NCBI GenBank assembly: GCA_020536535.1
Contig: JAHLWZ010000673.1
Location: 735 to 43,105 of the forward strand
Length of the DNA stretch: 42,371 bases
Direction: 5' to 3'
DNA from: Pelomyxa schiedti
Taxonomy: Eukaryota > Evosea > Pelobiontida > Pelomyxidae
The position numbers were made by a program, and so were the translations under genes. Below the pieces are notes generated by a model. That model worked only from the letters and a program-made list of their open reading frames with translations. It did no database searches and was not told the DNA's origin. Below are positions 10,374 through 21,300 of this stretch, piece by piece. Position 1 is the first letter of the stretch, and every line of letters begins with the position of its first letter.

Positions 10374-11544
10374 CTAAATTAGTGCGATAAACAAGCGGGG
10401 AGAGCAAAACCTGGGAATTTTGGCATTGAGGACAGTAAAACCTGTCAAAGCGTCAATGACACTCAGTTGCTGTTTCATCACTATAAAAATGAAGCCTTCA
10501 CACACCCAGCATATATCGCTGATACATGAATACGCCCACGAGAACGGAAACATATTCACGCACCTGATGGCGCCATTGCAGTCCCAAATTTCACAGAGTG
10601 CAGGAGCTGAGTGCAGAACAGAGAACTGGGATTCCGTCACCCGGCCGAATGAGTTTCCAGGTGTGAGCAAATTGATTGGCCCTTGGCTGAGACTATGGCC
10701 TTCTGTGACAGCGAAAATTCCTCGATGATCCGGCGCTTGGCACGGACTGCGCACTTCACTGGTGGCCAAAAAAATGAGCACTCTGGGCCCGGTTCTGGTC
10801 TGCATTAATTCTGCATCTGTTATTCCATGGTCGTATCTTCCTGTGGGGAATACAGAGATAGTTTTAGAAACCAAAACAAGGTCCTTTGTCGCCCAAGTCT
10901 TCTGCATGTCAATCACAAGGATCACCACTTGGCACTCGGAAGGCAGGTATGCTGTCACAACCACTTCATTTGGATGGTACCTACTGCACCTCACATGCCA
11001 CACTTTGCAATTGGAAGGCAGAGGTAGAGGAACCACAACAACTGAAGAGCGGCCAGGGATTTCATCACCCAGCTTCACCAGGCTCAACCTCGGATCCTCC
11101 CAAACCCTGTGATAAGCGAAACCACGAGTACCACACATTGCCAGCCACTGCGAATGCGCATCGTGCTTCTTATTCCTCCACCAATGGAAGTATGAGTCCT
11201 CATGGTCCGCGCCTCTCTTGAATCCCTCTCCCCCAAAGAACCACTTGCTATCTGACTTTCTCAGAAACCTGCTGGGTCCCAGCCACACTGTCTGCTCGTC
11301 GACCAGTGGCTCCTCAGCCACCCCATAATTCAAAACGCCCCCGGTCGCGCAGGACACACCAAACCCCAGCATGAAGCACGACATTCCAAAGGGACAATAG
11401 AACGCCGCGTGGATCCCCACCACGAAGCACAGCGCATCCCGCCTCACCACCTTGCTGCGAACGCGCCAACGCGCTGGCGGGGCTGCCGGCCCCGCACCTC
11501 GGGTTCGACGCCGCCGCCAGCGCCAGCATTTGGTCCCGCGCCAT
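10374..11544 (-). CDS. Lineage-specific family protein (RDQxLALA...PRCG type)
   Basis: The minus strand carries an uninterrupted 358-codon frame ending at 10374. A short upstream frame starting at the ATG at 11544 begins MARDQMLALAAASNPRCGAGS. The same opening signature, QFLALACGALVPRC, occurs in the plus-strand gene at 27547, so I take both as one family. The two frames here differ by one nucleotide near 11450-11490. A 28-nt intron (donor within the GCGTTGG stretch, acceptor GTGAG) would fix this but is shorter than any confirmed intron, so a frameshift or sequence error is also possible. The rest is rich in Trp and beta-strand-like segments (KVWHVRCSRYHPNEVVV; CQVVILVIDMQ), compatible with a beta-propeller-like body. 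No known domain recognised. Divergent from the 7-TM gene at 12008. Confidence 0.65.
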
Positions 11545-12007
11545 AAGATTCACTCTCTCGATGACGCACGGCAGGGCTGGAGGAGGAGGAAGAGGTACTA
11601 CGCGCTCTTGCAGTGGTTGTGGGGCGGGAATGTGATTGTCGATTGCAGTGGGGGATGTGGTGGAGGCCGCCGCCGCTGTGAATTCCACAACAAGGCGCCG
11701 CCGGTGTGTATGTGGGCGACGGCGCCTCGACTGCACCCACAGTGTTCGCCCGTGTTGACGCTGGGCGACCCGGGTAGACGGGAGGGCGGAAAAAGGGTGA
11801 CGGGAATTCGTTTGATGAGCGGAAAGGGGAAGATGAGAGCCCAGATCAGGGGTTGATCTCGCCCGCTTGTTGATTGGATGATGATGGCAGGTGAACAATC
11901 CAAAGGACTAAAACGGTTTTCCGTATTGGGTATTGTGTAACACCTTGGCTTTATAAACCAATTTGCTCTGTGGACCAAACCAACAAAACCCAAACAATCC
12001 AGCAAGA
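11545..12007. other. Divergent intergenic region between paired genes
   Basis: 463 nt between the lineage-specific gene (minus) and the 7-TM gene (plus). The left part (to ~11760) is strongly GC/CpG-rich; the right part is AT-richer with a TATA-like element at 11950. Open frames exist on both strands, but their His/Arg/Pro-rich content looks like chance products of GC-rich DNA. Confidence 0.5.
11950..11957 (+). promoter_or_regulatory. Candidate TATA box (TTTATAAA)
   Basis: TTTATAAA centred ~54 nt before the ATG at 12008. This distance would allow a TSS ~25-30 nt downstream and a short A/C-rich leader. Position fits; function unproven. Confidence 0.4.
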
Positions 12008-13412
12008 ATGAAGTCGAAAACGCCCGAACTGAAGCACGTGGAGTTGAAGGAGGTGATTGTTGACGATAAAGACATAAAAACTGGCCAACTGCAAGCACTA
12101 CCCGAATTTTCTTTGATTCCAGCGGACCATTGGGAAAAGTGCCTTGCAGTCTTCAGCACCCTCCCAAAAGCTACTTCAGAAGGTGCGTGGTTTTTCTCCA
12201 TTTTCATTGTTCTGATTCCCCAAACAAATAGAATCAGCAGACAACCTCGTGGCCGTCAAAGACGTGAAACAACTATGGAAGACGGAGCACAAGGGTGCAT
12301 CACGGTTTGAAATCGACAGCATTGCAAGTATGGTGGAACTGGAGAGAAACAACAAGAACGGTTCAATGATGATGAACCCCAAGGGCTTTGCATTGGGCTG
12401 CGCCTTGTTCCCTGAGAACAGGTCACTGCTACCACAATCATGCTCTGTCAAAGAATACATTAACACGTATGTCTGTCAAACGCAGTCAGCAAACTCACAC
12501 AGAGTGAAGAGGGTTCAGTGGATCATCGGCTCTGTCTATCCTGTGCGACTCGGGTGGTACAACCACAGCGAAATGGGTCATTTTACTTCTTGTCAACTTG
12601 GCCTTGTCTGTATGCAAACCCCCTGAAAATAAGTAAGGTCCTAATTGTAGCCTCACTACCCATACAAGGTTGTGTCAGTGCTTTATTGGGCAACGTGGTT
12701 TCTGGGAATATTCACGTTTGCGATTGCCCTTTACCTGCATTGGTTTGGGCGCTCCACGCCGCTGTTGTGGAAGAGCGAAGGCCTTTCAGGTTAACCTGTG
12801 CCGTGCTCGGTGTCTCCTCACTTGAGCGCAGGAAGTGTTCTTGTGTTCTCCATTATGGGATTGTTCGACCTGACAGTTGGATTTGCCTTTGGGATCATGT
12901 GGCTCTGGTATAGCGAATTCTGGTTTTGGTTCTGGTACTGCTGGTGCATGTTCCAAGCTATCTATATGATTCTGAGCACAATTTACATTGCAATTGTGTG
13001 CAAATTGTTCTATGGCATGTCGCATGACACTGTTGTGACCGTTCCAAAGGTTTTTATCCCAGTTTGTCTCCAAACTAGGCTCTCACACAACATACAGTAC
13101 ACTGTTTTCACATCCGACACTATGGCAGCTTGGATTTCTCTGTTCCTTGGGGCGTTTTTCCTTGGTCTACTCATTATGGTTGGGATGGTTGCAGAGTATT
13201 GGCACATTGTACCCTTCTGCGGTATACTGACCTTCCTTTGTGGCTTTGTGCTGCCACCAATTGGAATTCTCATTGTGATGCTGGTCAAGGGCTACCCGAA
13301 GCTCATGGTTGTTCTTGGCCTTGGCTTCGGTGCACTGTTGACTCTGGGTTCAGTCGGCTCTCTAGTTGCATTCTGGTACTGGGGTTACTGGGTCTACCCT
13401 TGGATGGACTGA
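12008..13412 (+). CDS. Seven-transmembrane protein, copy A
   Basis: Six exons (12008-12182, 12232-12466, 12510-12609, 12669-12789, 12832-13049, 13098-13412) give 387 residues. The N-terminal ~160 residues are soluble and include VKDVKQLWKTEHKGAS, FEIDSIASMVELE and SCSVKEYI. About seven hydrophobic segments follow: VILLLVNLALS with VVSVLYW, ATWFLGIFTFAIALYLHW, VLVFSIMGLFDLTVGFAFGI, WYCWCMFQAIYMILSTIYIAIV, WISLFLGAFFLGLLIMVGMV, VPFCGILTFLCGFVLPPIGILIVML and LMVVLGLGFGALLTLGSVGSLVAF. A loop motif MSHDTVVTVP precedes YTVFTSDT. The gene at 25858-27260 is a clear paralog: all five introns share position and phase, and exons 4 and 5 are exactly 121 and 218 nt in both. Exon frames were chosen by matching the two copies. 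I do not recognise a known receptor family; function unknown. Confidence 0.82.
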
Positions 13413-13433
13413 GGCTGTAAACTGTATGTTGTA

Positions 13434-13439
13434 AATAAA
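13434..13439 (+). terminator. Polyadenylation signal AATAAA
   Basis: AATAAA lies 22 nt after the TGA of the 7-TM gene at 13412. This implies a very short 3' UTR, in keeping with the 154-nt gap to the convergent WASHC4 gene. Confidence 0.6.
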
Positions 13440-13566
13440 AATGTTTGCACTGTAGCATCAGTAAATACGGCGATCAAAATCCCAACACGCGAAATTTCTG
13501 AAAAGAAATTCGAAGAACTAAACAAAGACGTGGGAACTCGAACAACTATTAGTGTATGTAGTATTC

Positions 13567-16500
13567 TTAGTAGTCGAAAAAAATCTTGGCGCTTGTGAAG
13601 CTGAAACGGAGTAACTGGTACTCGTGGAAGCGGGCCTTGATGTTCTTCAACTGGTACATAATAGAGTCGTAGCTCTCTTTGGTTCGCTTCTTCTGTTGAA
13701 GCTCGCGTTCCTTCTCTGCCTTGGCATCCCGGTAATACTGTGCCACGGCGTCGAACCAGTGAAGTGCATCAAACTTGCTGTTTTGGTCCAGAAGCTTGAG
13801 CACATAGGCCACACCTGAGGCGAACGTTAGTAGAGGGTTGTGTTGTTGTTTTCAGTGGGTAGTGGCAGCAACTTACCAATGGCAAATCCATCGTCTGTGA
13901 ACATGAAGTCTTGTGCAGATTTCTTTACAAGCTTATCTTTGGCAAGTATAATGTGCTCAATGAAGTTGACAGTGAGTGGTGGTATGATTATGTAGAAGCT
14001 CTTTAAATGATGGTTTTGCTCACTGCAAAACTCTGATGCAAACACATTCACGAGAAGTGCAAAGTATTCAAAACCACCCTCAAAGCTCTGAGTGAGATTC
14101 TGAATAGACATGTCAAGGTTCCTGTTGGGTTTTAAAAAAAAAAGAAAAGGCACAAGTACATACTCCGCTGAAGTCTTGGTTTCCGCTGCAAGTCGCTCTT
14201 TAGCCACAAGATCTTCAAAATCGACGATGTTCTTGAGATCAGGAACAAATTTGATGGCATTGGAACAATACAGAAGACCACCGGATCGTATCATACGGAC
14301 ATACCCCATGGCATTTCCTAAGGTTTTTAAGACACTTATCTATTTTACGAGACTCAACCTATTTGTGTTATAAGTTCCCTGAACCGGTCCAAGTAACTGA
14401 GGTTTTGTACTTCGGTGACACCCAGTGACCTAATATCCTTATTGAATCTGTCTGCCCTGTCAAAAGGATATTTGAATCCCATTTCATCCTTGTGTTCAGT
14501 GCAAAATCTGGAACTGGTTAATGGAATAGGGTGGGAACACAAAAATTACGTACTGCATATCTTTGTGAAGTCGTAGTTTTATGTGGTCATCATACAGGAA
14601 TTGAGAAAATTGTACAAATTTTTTCCGGAGGAATTGGTATGTGGAGTTGACCTAGGAAACGTGAGAACGGGAGGAACAGGGGAATATACTCACAGCAGTG
14701 TTCATTATACCAGTGCCATGTGTCCTTATTGAATTTGCAATATGGACAATTCCAATTGTATTCAGCACCTTGGAATCAGATTGTCTCTCAATGAAAACTT
14801 GTGTGTTCAAATTGTAGTCGTATTTCAGGACAAACTCATGCAGACGTTTCATAATTACAAGAACATCCAGTCCCTTTCACATTTAGGTCTTATATTTGGT
14901 TTATGAAGTTACCTGATCATGTGTTTGACCAGGAAGGTGAGCTTCAGTGAGAGTGAGATTGTATTTGTCACGAGCAAGGTTGCGCATCTCCTCATATACA
15001 CGCCAATCGGATAATACGACAGTGTTTGTATTGTAGAAGGTGACATCAAGGTAATTAGAAACAAGAGCTTTAAGCAATGTAACTATGTGAAAGAAAGATC
15101 TTGGAAGAACTTTTTATATCCACTGTGACGCCAGCAAATACTAATGGCTTCAAAGCCAAGAACTGAATCAGATCACGGTGTGCACTACTCCGTTGATTTG
15201 TTAGGTAGGTATGTGATTGCATTCGTAGGTCAGTTTCAATCTCGTACTGCAGGGGAGTGATAATTTCCTAAAAAGAATGTTAGAAAATTACAGTGGGCTC
15301 GGTTATTCGAGGAACCCTGTTTAAAATGTCAAGGACACCAGTGCGGTAGGCCTCAATGATTTCATTGGGATTCTTATGAAGTGATTTCTGAAGGATTGGC
15401 ATGATATCTTGCATAGACACCAACATGTACTATTAGGAAGCAAACTTAACTTAAGGCAAAAATAGGCAGTTAAAGCTAACCTGCAAAGTACTGGCTAGTT
15501 CCGGGTTCTTAAAGACATGCCTTAAGTAGTCTTGGAACAGACTTTCTTCCCAACACATGAACGAGCAGTCACATGATTGTGATACAAGATATGAGAGGTC
15601 ACTTGTTACATTTATCCTTCTCATAATGTAGTCAATAGTTCCAAGATCATTTTCCTTGACTGCATCTGATGACGAGAAGATTGATATTGCCAAGCCAAGA
15701 ACTATGCGCCTTTGCTCAGTTGATACACCCCGCAGCATATTGATAGCCAGTCTAAGGGCAGCAAGTGCATCCATTTCAGATTCATTACGGGCATTGAGGC
15801 CAGACTCAAAGCGACCCTTTTTTTGTAAGAAAACCCGAGGTTAAAATTCAGGCCATTAGGGATGGGGAATTTACTCTATTTCTACGAAGAATCTTGAGAA
15901 CAAAGGCACATTGGTACTCAATCATCAGGGAAATGGTTTCTGCTGTTATGTTTGCTGTTCGATGGAACGTATTCTTTATTGACTACTCCAAGTTAATCAC
16001 ACCCCACTTCAAGTGTAATTATATACCTTCAACAGAATAATGCAGCGGCAAAGTGCAAGCATATCCAAATGAGATACAGGTTCATTAAATTGAGCACGCA
16101 GGTGCTCATAGGATATGAAAAGATTAGACAACTGGGAGGCATAAACTACTCCCTAGACACAGTGAGTACAAATTGGAGGCACATTCTGTTACGTGATAGA
16201 GAAGAAGGATTCTTTCTGGCAGGATGTGGTCAAGGCCTTTCCTTGAAGCATCACCGGATTTTGTCAAATTCGACTCCATTTTCACGCACCATGCTGCAGT
16301 CTTCATTGAAAGTTGTATCATGCGTGAGTACAACGTCTGTAACGTCGTGAGTTTTGGTGTGTTACTGGTATGTTTGGCACCTTGGAGAGGGTTGTCAAAT
16401 ATTCCCTCTTGAATTTTTGCTCATTAAAGTCTTTGGCCATCTTGAAGTGATATGTCTGCCCGAGGTTACGGAGGATCGAGCACGGGAAGAAAACTCTGTT

Positions 16501-17952
16501 GCAGAAAACTGATACTACAGGTGTCTAAAAAAATTCACCATCTCCAAAACCAAGAAAGTGTTGCGTACACGAAGACAGAGATCCCACATCGCTTTGAAAA
16601 GCTTGGGATCCTTATCAGCCCAGATGTGAACATAGAATTCATATAAACCAACCAGGCCAATCATATCACTGAGATCATGATACTCATCACTAGCAGTGGC
16701 AACTGTGGGAGTTGGTGCAGAATATTTGGGGCAAGGCAAGTACCTAAAAGCGCAGTGTGGGTTCGTATCATTCGTTCTATAGCATTCCTGAAAAGTGCTT
16801 GGAGACTTCGATTAGCAGTGACAACAATCAAGTTCTCTGAATCAAACTGAAGAGATTTGCAGGACTAATATGTGTGAGGCATAGTAAACAGAACTTGGCA
16901 AATACGTGGAAGCATTTGCTTGAAAGTATTGTCCCTCCAATAACTTGCTGAACCTTCTCAAACCGTCGAATCTCCAAGTCACTTATTCCAGAAAAACTGG
17001 CAGGGTTTTTGCTGGCTTGTACCATCAACCTGAGGATAATAATACATTAACCAGGTACGTTCAGGTTATGACTGGGACAGACTTGGCATATTTTTCCCAG
17101 GCATCTGTCAGTGCCGGGTTGTGGTGAATTATTATATCGATTGTAATTAGCATGCGCATTGCCTTCGCGAGAGCATCAAATACAGGAGATAGATTTACAC
17201 TCTGGGGTGTATTAAGGAGTGAAGATACGGATAAGAGCAAAGATACTTTGAAGTGTAAATCCTTTTTAAGTTTGGAGTTGTGCAAGGCAGCCATTTGTTG
17301 GATTGTATTTATCACAAGGCTATTCACACGAGACAAGAAACTTGAGAGGTCAAACAGAAGAGGCAGCATCCGAGAGGCAAAGATTTGAGCATCACCATCA
17401 GGGTAAGGTGTGGCATCTCCAAAACCGAACGTTAGAAGTGCACGATAATACCGGACTGCTGCCTGAACCATATAAGTATTTTTTTTTGTTTTTATCTCAT
17501 ATGGAAACATACCAGGCGGGAATAGCAATGAAGTTCATGGCATAAGTATGCAAAGACTGAAACAAATTTCCTTATGGCGGCGTTGTCAGTTGCTACAAGT
17601 GATACAATTTGAGACTGTTAAGAGCAAGTTAAGAGTGTGTTAAAGGGTCTACAACAAAACCTGCTCATACGGCGCAGTATCAACAGCCACAGGGTCCAAG
17701 AGAGGGTCCGATGTGGTTGACAGGAAGGGGTCTAGTTCCGTTTCCAGAGTTCTTAAGCTTCTTGTGTAGTCATTCAGGAACCTCGTAAATTCCACGTACA
17801 AATTATCTTGTTCATCTTTTTCTGAAAAAGATGGTGGGCGGGTCAGGGTTTTAACGAAAACCGTCAAAACAGCAAAGGACGAGGGAGTATTAACTTGCTT
17901 CCTCAGGGTTATAGTACTCTATGTGATCTGGGAAGTCCTCCGTCGCAGCCAT
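13567..17952 (-). CDS. WASHC4: WASH complex subunit 4 (SWIP/KIAA1033) homolog
   Basis: A long minus-strand gene with many short introns. It starts [19 protein letters not shown] at 17952; first exons are 17895-17952, 17661-17821 and 17513-17614, and the last exon is 13567-13814. Translated blocks follow WASHC4 in order: [20 protein letters not shown] near the start, AWEKYAKSV, a central [56 protein letters not shown] with [65 protein letters not shown], and TDDGFAIG joined to [10 protein letters not shown] across intron 13815-13876. Known role: scaffold of the WASH complex, which activates Arp2/3 on endosomes for retrograde sorting and, in Dictyostelium, lysosome neutralisation. A 45-nt stop-free intron after DLHFK can be read through in frame. 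Middle exon borders were not all fixed. Identification is very secure. Confidence 0.94.
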
Positions 17953-18356
17953 TGATGCCCCGTGCCACCACTTTTTCCTTTTTCTTTTCTTTTTTGACTT
18001 TTTCTTCTTTCTCCCGTTTGATGGGGCAGATCTTGCCTACGAGTGTAAACGACTGCAAACCATCGGCATTTTTTAACAATATCTCTCTGAGCGATTTCAG
18101 AAAACGAAGATGCCAAAGGGATGACATGAGTACAACCCTTCCCTGCTGTCATCAGGAAGAAATTCTCAGAAGAATCACTGTTCTTGTAAAAAACTGTCAA
18201 AAAGCAACAGGGTGTTTGTTTGATTGGTTGACATCAAGTTCAGTCGATCTGAGGCGGTGGTGCTTATAGTTGATACATTTTATTTACACACTTGTTGAGA
18301 TCTGGGCCGTCTACCTCGTGCCTAGTGCTAAGAAACCAAAGTAAACATTGTTTGGG
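17953..18356. other. Divergent intergenic region with an unresolved minus-strand ORF
   Basis: 404 nt between WASHC4 (minus) and the Rho regulator (plus). On the minus strand an ORF from 18127 to 17909 reads SSLWHLRFLKSLREILLKNA and then a Lys/Glu-rich tail (KREKEEKVKKEKKKEK), overlapping the WASHC4 start in another frame. A second ATG at 18234 opens STNQTNTLLLFDSFLQEQ. The helix plus basic tail faintly recalls SRP14, but I could not splice a full protein. It may equally be 5' UTR. Confidence 0.25.
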
Positions 18357-21300
18357 ATGAGCGGGGACTCGAGTGTCTCCCCGAGCACATCTCCGGCTCC
18401 CAGTGACACTTCCTCGAGATTGCCGTCTCCCCCTCCGCCCCCAGTTGAACAATGTGAAATTGCTTCAGCTCCAGTTCAAGTTCGCGCTCGTGCACCAAGA
18501 TCTGGCACTCACTTTCATTCTACGTCACCCTCGCCACCACCGCCCCCTTTTCCAGATTACACGCTGTCAACATCAGCACCAACTGAAGAGGCCAGATTGC
18601 CCAAATCCACAAAAACCTCCGCCCGCTCCCGCAGTAATCGCTCGTCAGTACGTGCAGCTCTAACACCAATTGATCCTGCAGCATGTAGTCCTGGTGCAAA
18701 CACCCGTTCTACGAGTTTAGCAATTCCACAACCACAGAATGTACTGAGTACCCCGCTAATTACAAAGAGTTCTAAAGTGTTCGCAGGGGGATCAAGAAGT
18801 TGAAAAAGAACCAGTAGAGGTGCCGACAACTGACACCTGGGACCAAGATGGCTCACCTGCTATAAAAGACCTGACAGAACCAACACCGGAGGAAACAGAT
18901 TGCTCAGCGGAAGTTCTTGCATCCTCCCATTTGACCGTTTCACGTTCAGAACCTTCACTTCCCCCACAGTCCACACTGCAGTCGAATGCATCTGTGTCCT
19001 CACCTTCCCTTAGACAGGTTCCGGAGAGCTCCTCACCCCCACCTGATGAAGTAAGTCTTCCTCTTTTTTGGGTTTGCATTTACAATTTACTCTTTGGAAG
19101 GCTTCTGCACCTTCAGAACAACCATTTGACACACCTGTCATATCACTGGCAACTCCTTCAAAAATTGTAGAATCAAAATTACCCTCACACACTCATCACT
19201 CCCGACACCCAGCTCCAACGGGTCCGAAACGCCGGCGTGATTCGCATGCAGATAAGACTGAAATACCCACCGAAATGGCGCACCGGTAACTTTCTTCTGT
19301 ACGAAGGGAGATTTACAGAAACACTAGGCATAGTCGAGATTCACATACTGACAAATCAGAAGCCTCTGATTCATCTGTCAGTAGTAAACCAAAAGAACCT
19401 TCTGGAGTCATTAAGCGCCACCAATCAGTATGAAGCACCTTCATTTTCTGAATTATTAAAGTTGGAGTTCAGCTTTATAAAAATGTACTTGAAAACTTGG
19501 AGGATTCTATAATTGAAGGAGAACATAGCTTTTTGAAGATTCTGAGTAATTTCTTTTATTTCCCTGTCCTTAAGTTCTGAATCGTTTAATTTTCTGAAAT
19601 CAGGCCAGCTAAGGGATGTTTATTTACTACCCTTATTGTCCCTTGTGAACGTTGACCCATCAAGCACAAATTCACCTACAACCTCGGCACCTCCCTCACA
19701 ACTGGGTAATATGTTCTCTGACGCACTTGCTGACTTGAAGCAGCTAACTGAAGCACAGTCACAGCTAGTTTCACACTTGCATGACAGAAGATTATTGGCA
19801 CAACCTCTTGCTGCTGTCTGTCTTTTTCTTTTTTTTTTCCCCAGTCATGACTTCGCATAGAACTATGCACTATTCCCAAATCTTTTTTCCGCCTACAAAA
19901 AGTACATCAGTGGGCAGATGAACTTCATCATGAAGCTTTCCACTCTGATGCAAAATAATTCTAAAGTTAATGCCCTCCTTGATCCAAAAACTGAATACCC
20001 TCAAGCCAAAGAACTGACAGTATTACAATGTGGTGCACCCTTAGATCTCTTATTGTCAGTTAGATATGGGACATGCTTGGAATAAGTGTACGAAGGCTTC
20101 CACAGCTAATTGATGTCCTTACTGCACAATTCGATCTTCTTGTAGCATCTGACATTGGTAGATGCGCTTCCATAGATTACCGAAAACTATATAAAAAGGT
20201 GTGTTTTAAAATCACTTTTACACCCCCACTTTGTAAATTATTTCAGAGATACATTTTGCCGTCACCCGGGCAAGTCTTCCCTGATAGCTGTAGACAAGTA
20301 TAGCCCTTTTCGTAATCCTTTTCTCGGAAACCATTGGTAGGCAAAACAAGCTCTCGACAACCTTGCAGGGCTAGTTGTGGATGCTCAGCGCGCAGATGAG
20401 TTCTATTCTGCCATGCTGTTTGTGCAATCTATTTCCACCCGTAACAAACACGAAGTAATTCCAAATAATCCCGCTCGGCGAATGTTTAAGGAAGGGGAGA
20501 TTCGGCTAATTCAAACTCGTGATGTATGTTCCAGGACTTGAATTTAAATTCTACCCCTAAGATTTTGAAATCAGTTTGGAATGAGTTTTACTATCCCTGT
20601 TGTACTCCTACTTTTCAGTGATTGCCTTGCTATATGCACAAAACAGTCATCTGAGCACTCACGCTGCTTTCAACTTCATTCTCTTTATCCCACTCCCTCT
20701 CTCATTGTGTGTGACACAGAGGCAAATACCAGGGCACTGACGTTTACTATTGATATTATCAAGGTTATCCCTACTCCTAATGTACCACTAATTCTTATCA
20801 GACCTTGCCACCAGGCTGGATAGAAACCGTTGTCGTCAACCCACACCATCGAGTATGGAGCTTGGACAAATCAAAGATTACCCAATTAGAGCCTCCATCA
20901 GATTACATATCCGCTGTGATGGTCCGTGCACATCTATCCCTATAAAAACAAACCACACGCAGGGCCCAGTAACGTTTGCAACCGACACTACTGAAGAAAA
21001 ACAAGATTGGCTTTTCTCTTTTGCCACTGCAACATCGTTCTCCTACATCAGACTAGTATACCATTTAACTCCTAAGTCCTTCTTATTTTTATTTCAGGTC
21101 CCTCCCGCTCCTCCTGATAAAACCATTAAACAGAAAAAAATCAAGCCGCCCAACACTAAAAAGAAGTCCAAAAAAGCTCCCCATCACACATCAAATTTTG
21201 GTGTCAATCTTGATTTCCTTCTATCCCGAGATAGGATTCTCTCCCCTGGGTGCAATGTTCCCATTATCATCTCAAATTTGGTGCATCATATGCTCCTTTA

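Noticed and set aside
11452-11898. Overlapping ORFs on both strands in GC-rich DNA
   Set aside because: Arg/His/Pro-rich products typical of out-of-frame reading of GC-rich sequence; only the minus-strand start at 11544 carries a family signature.
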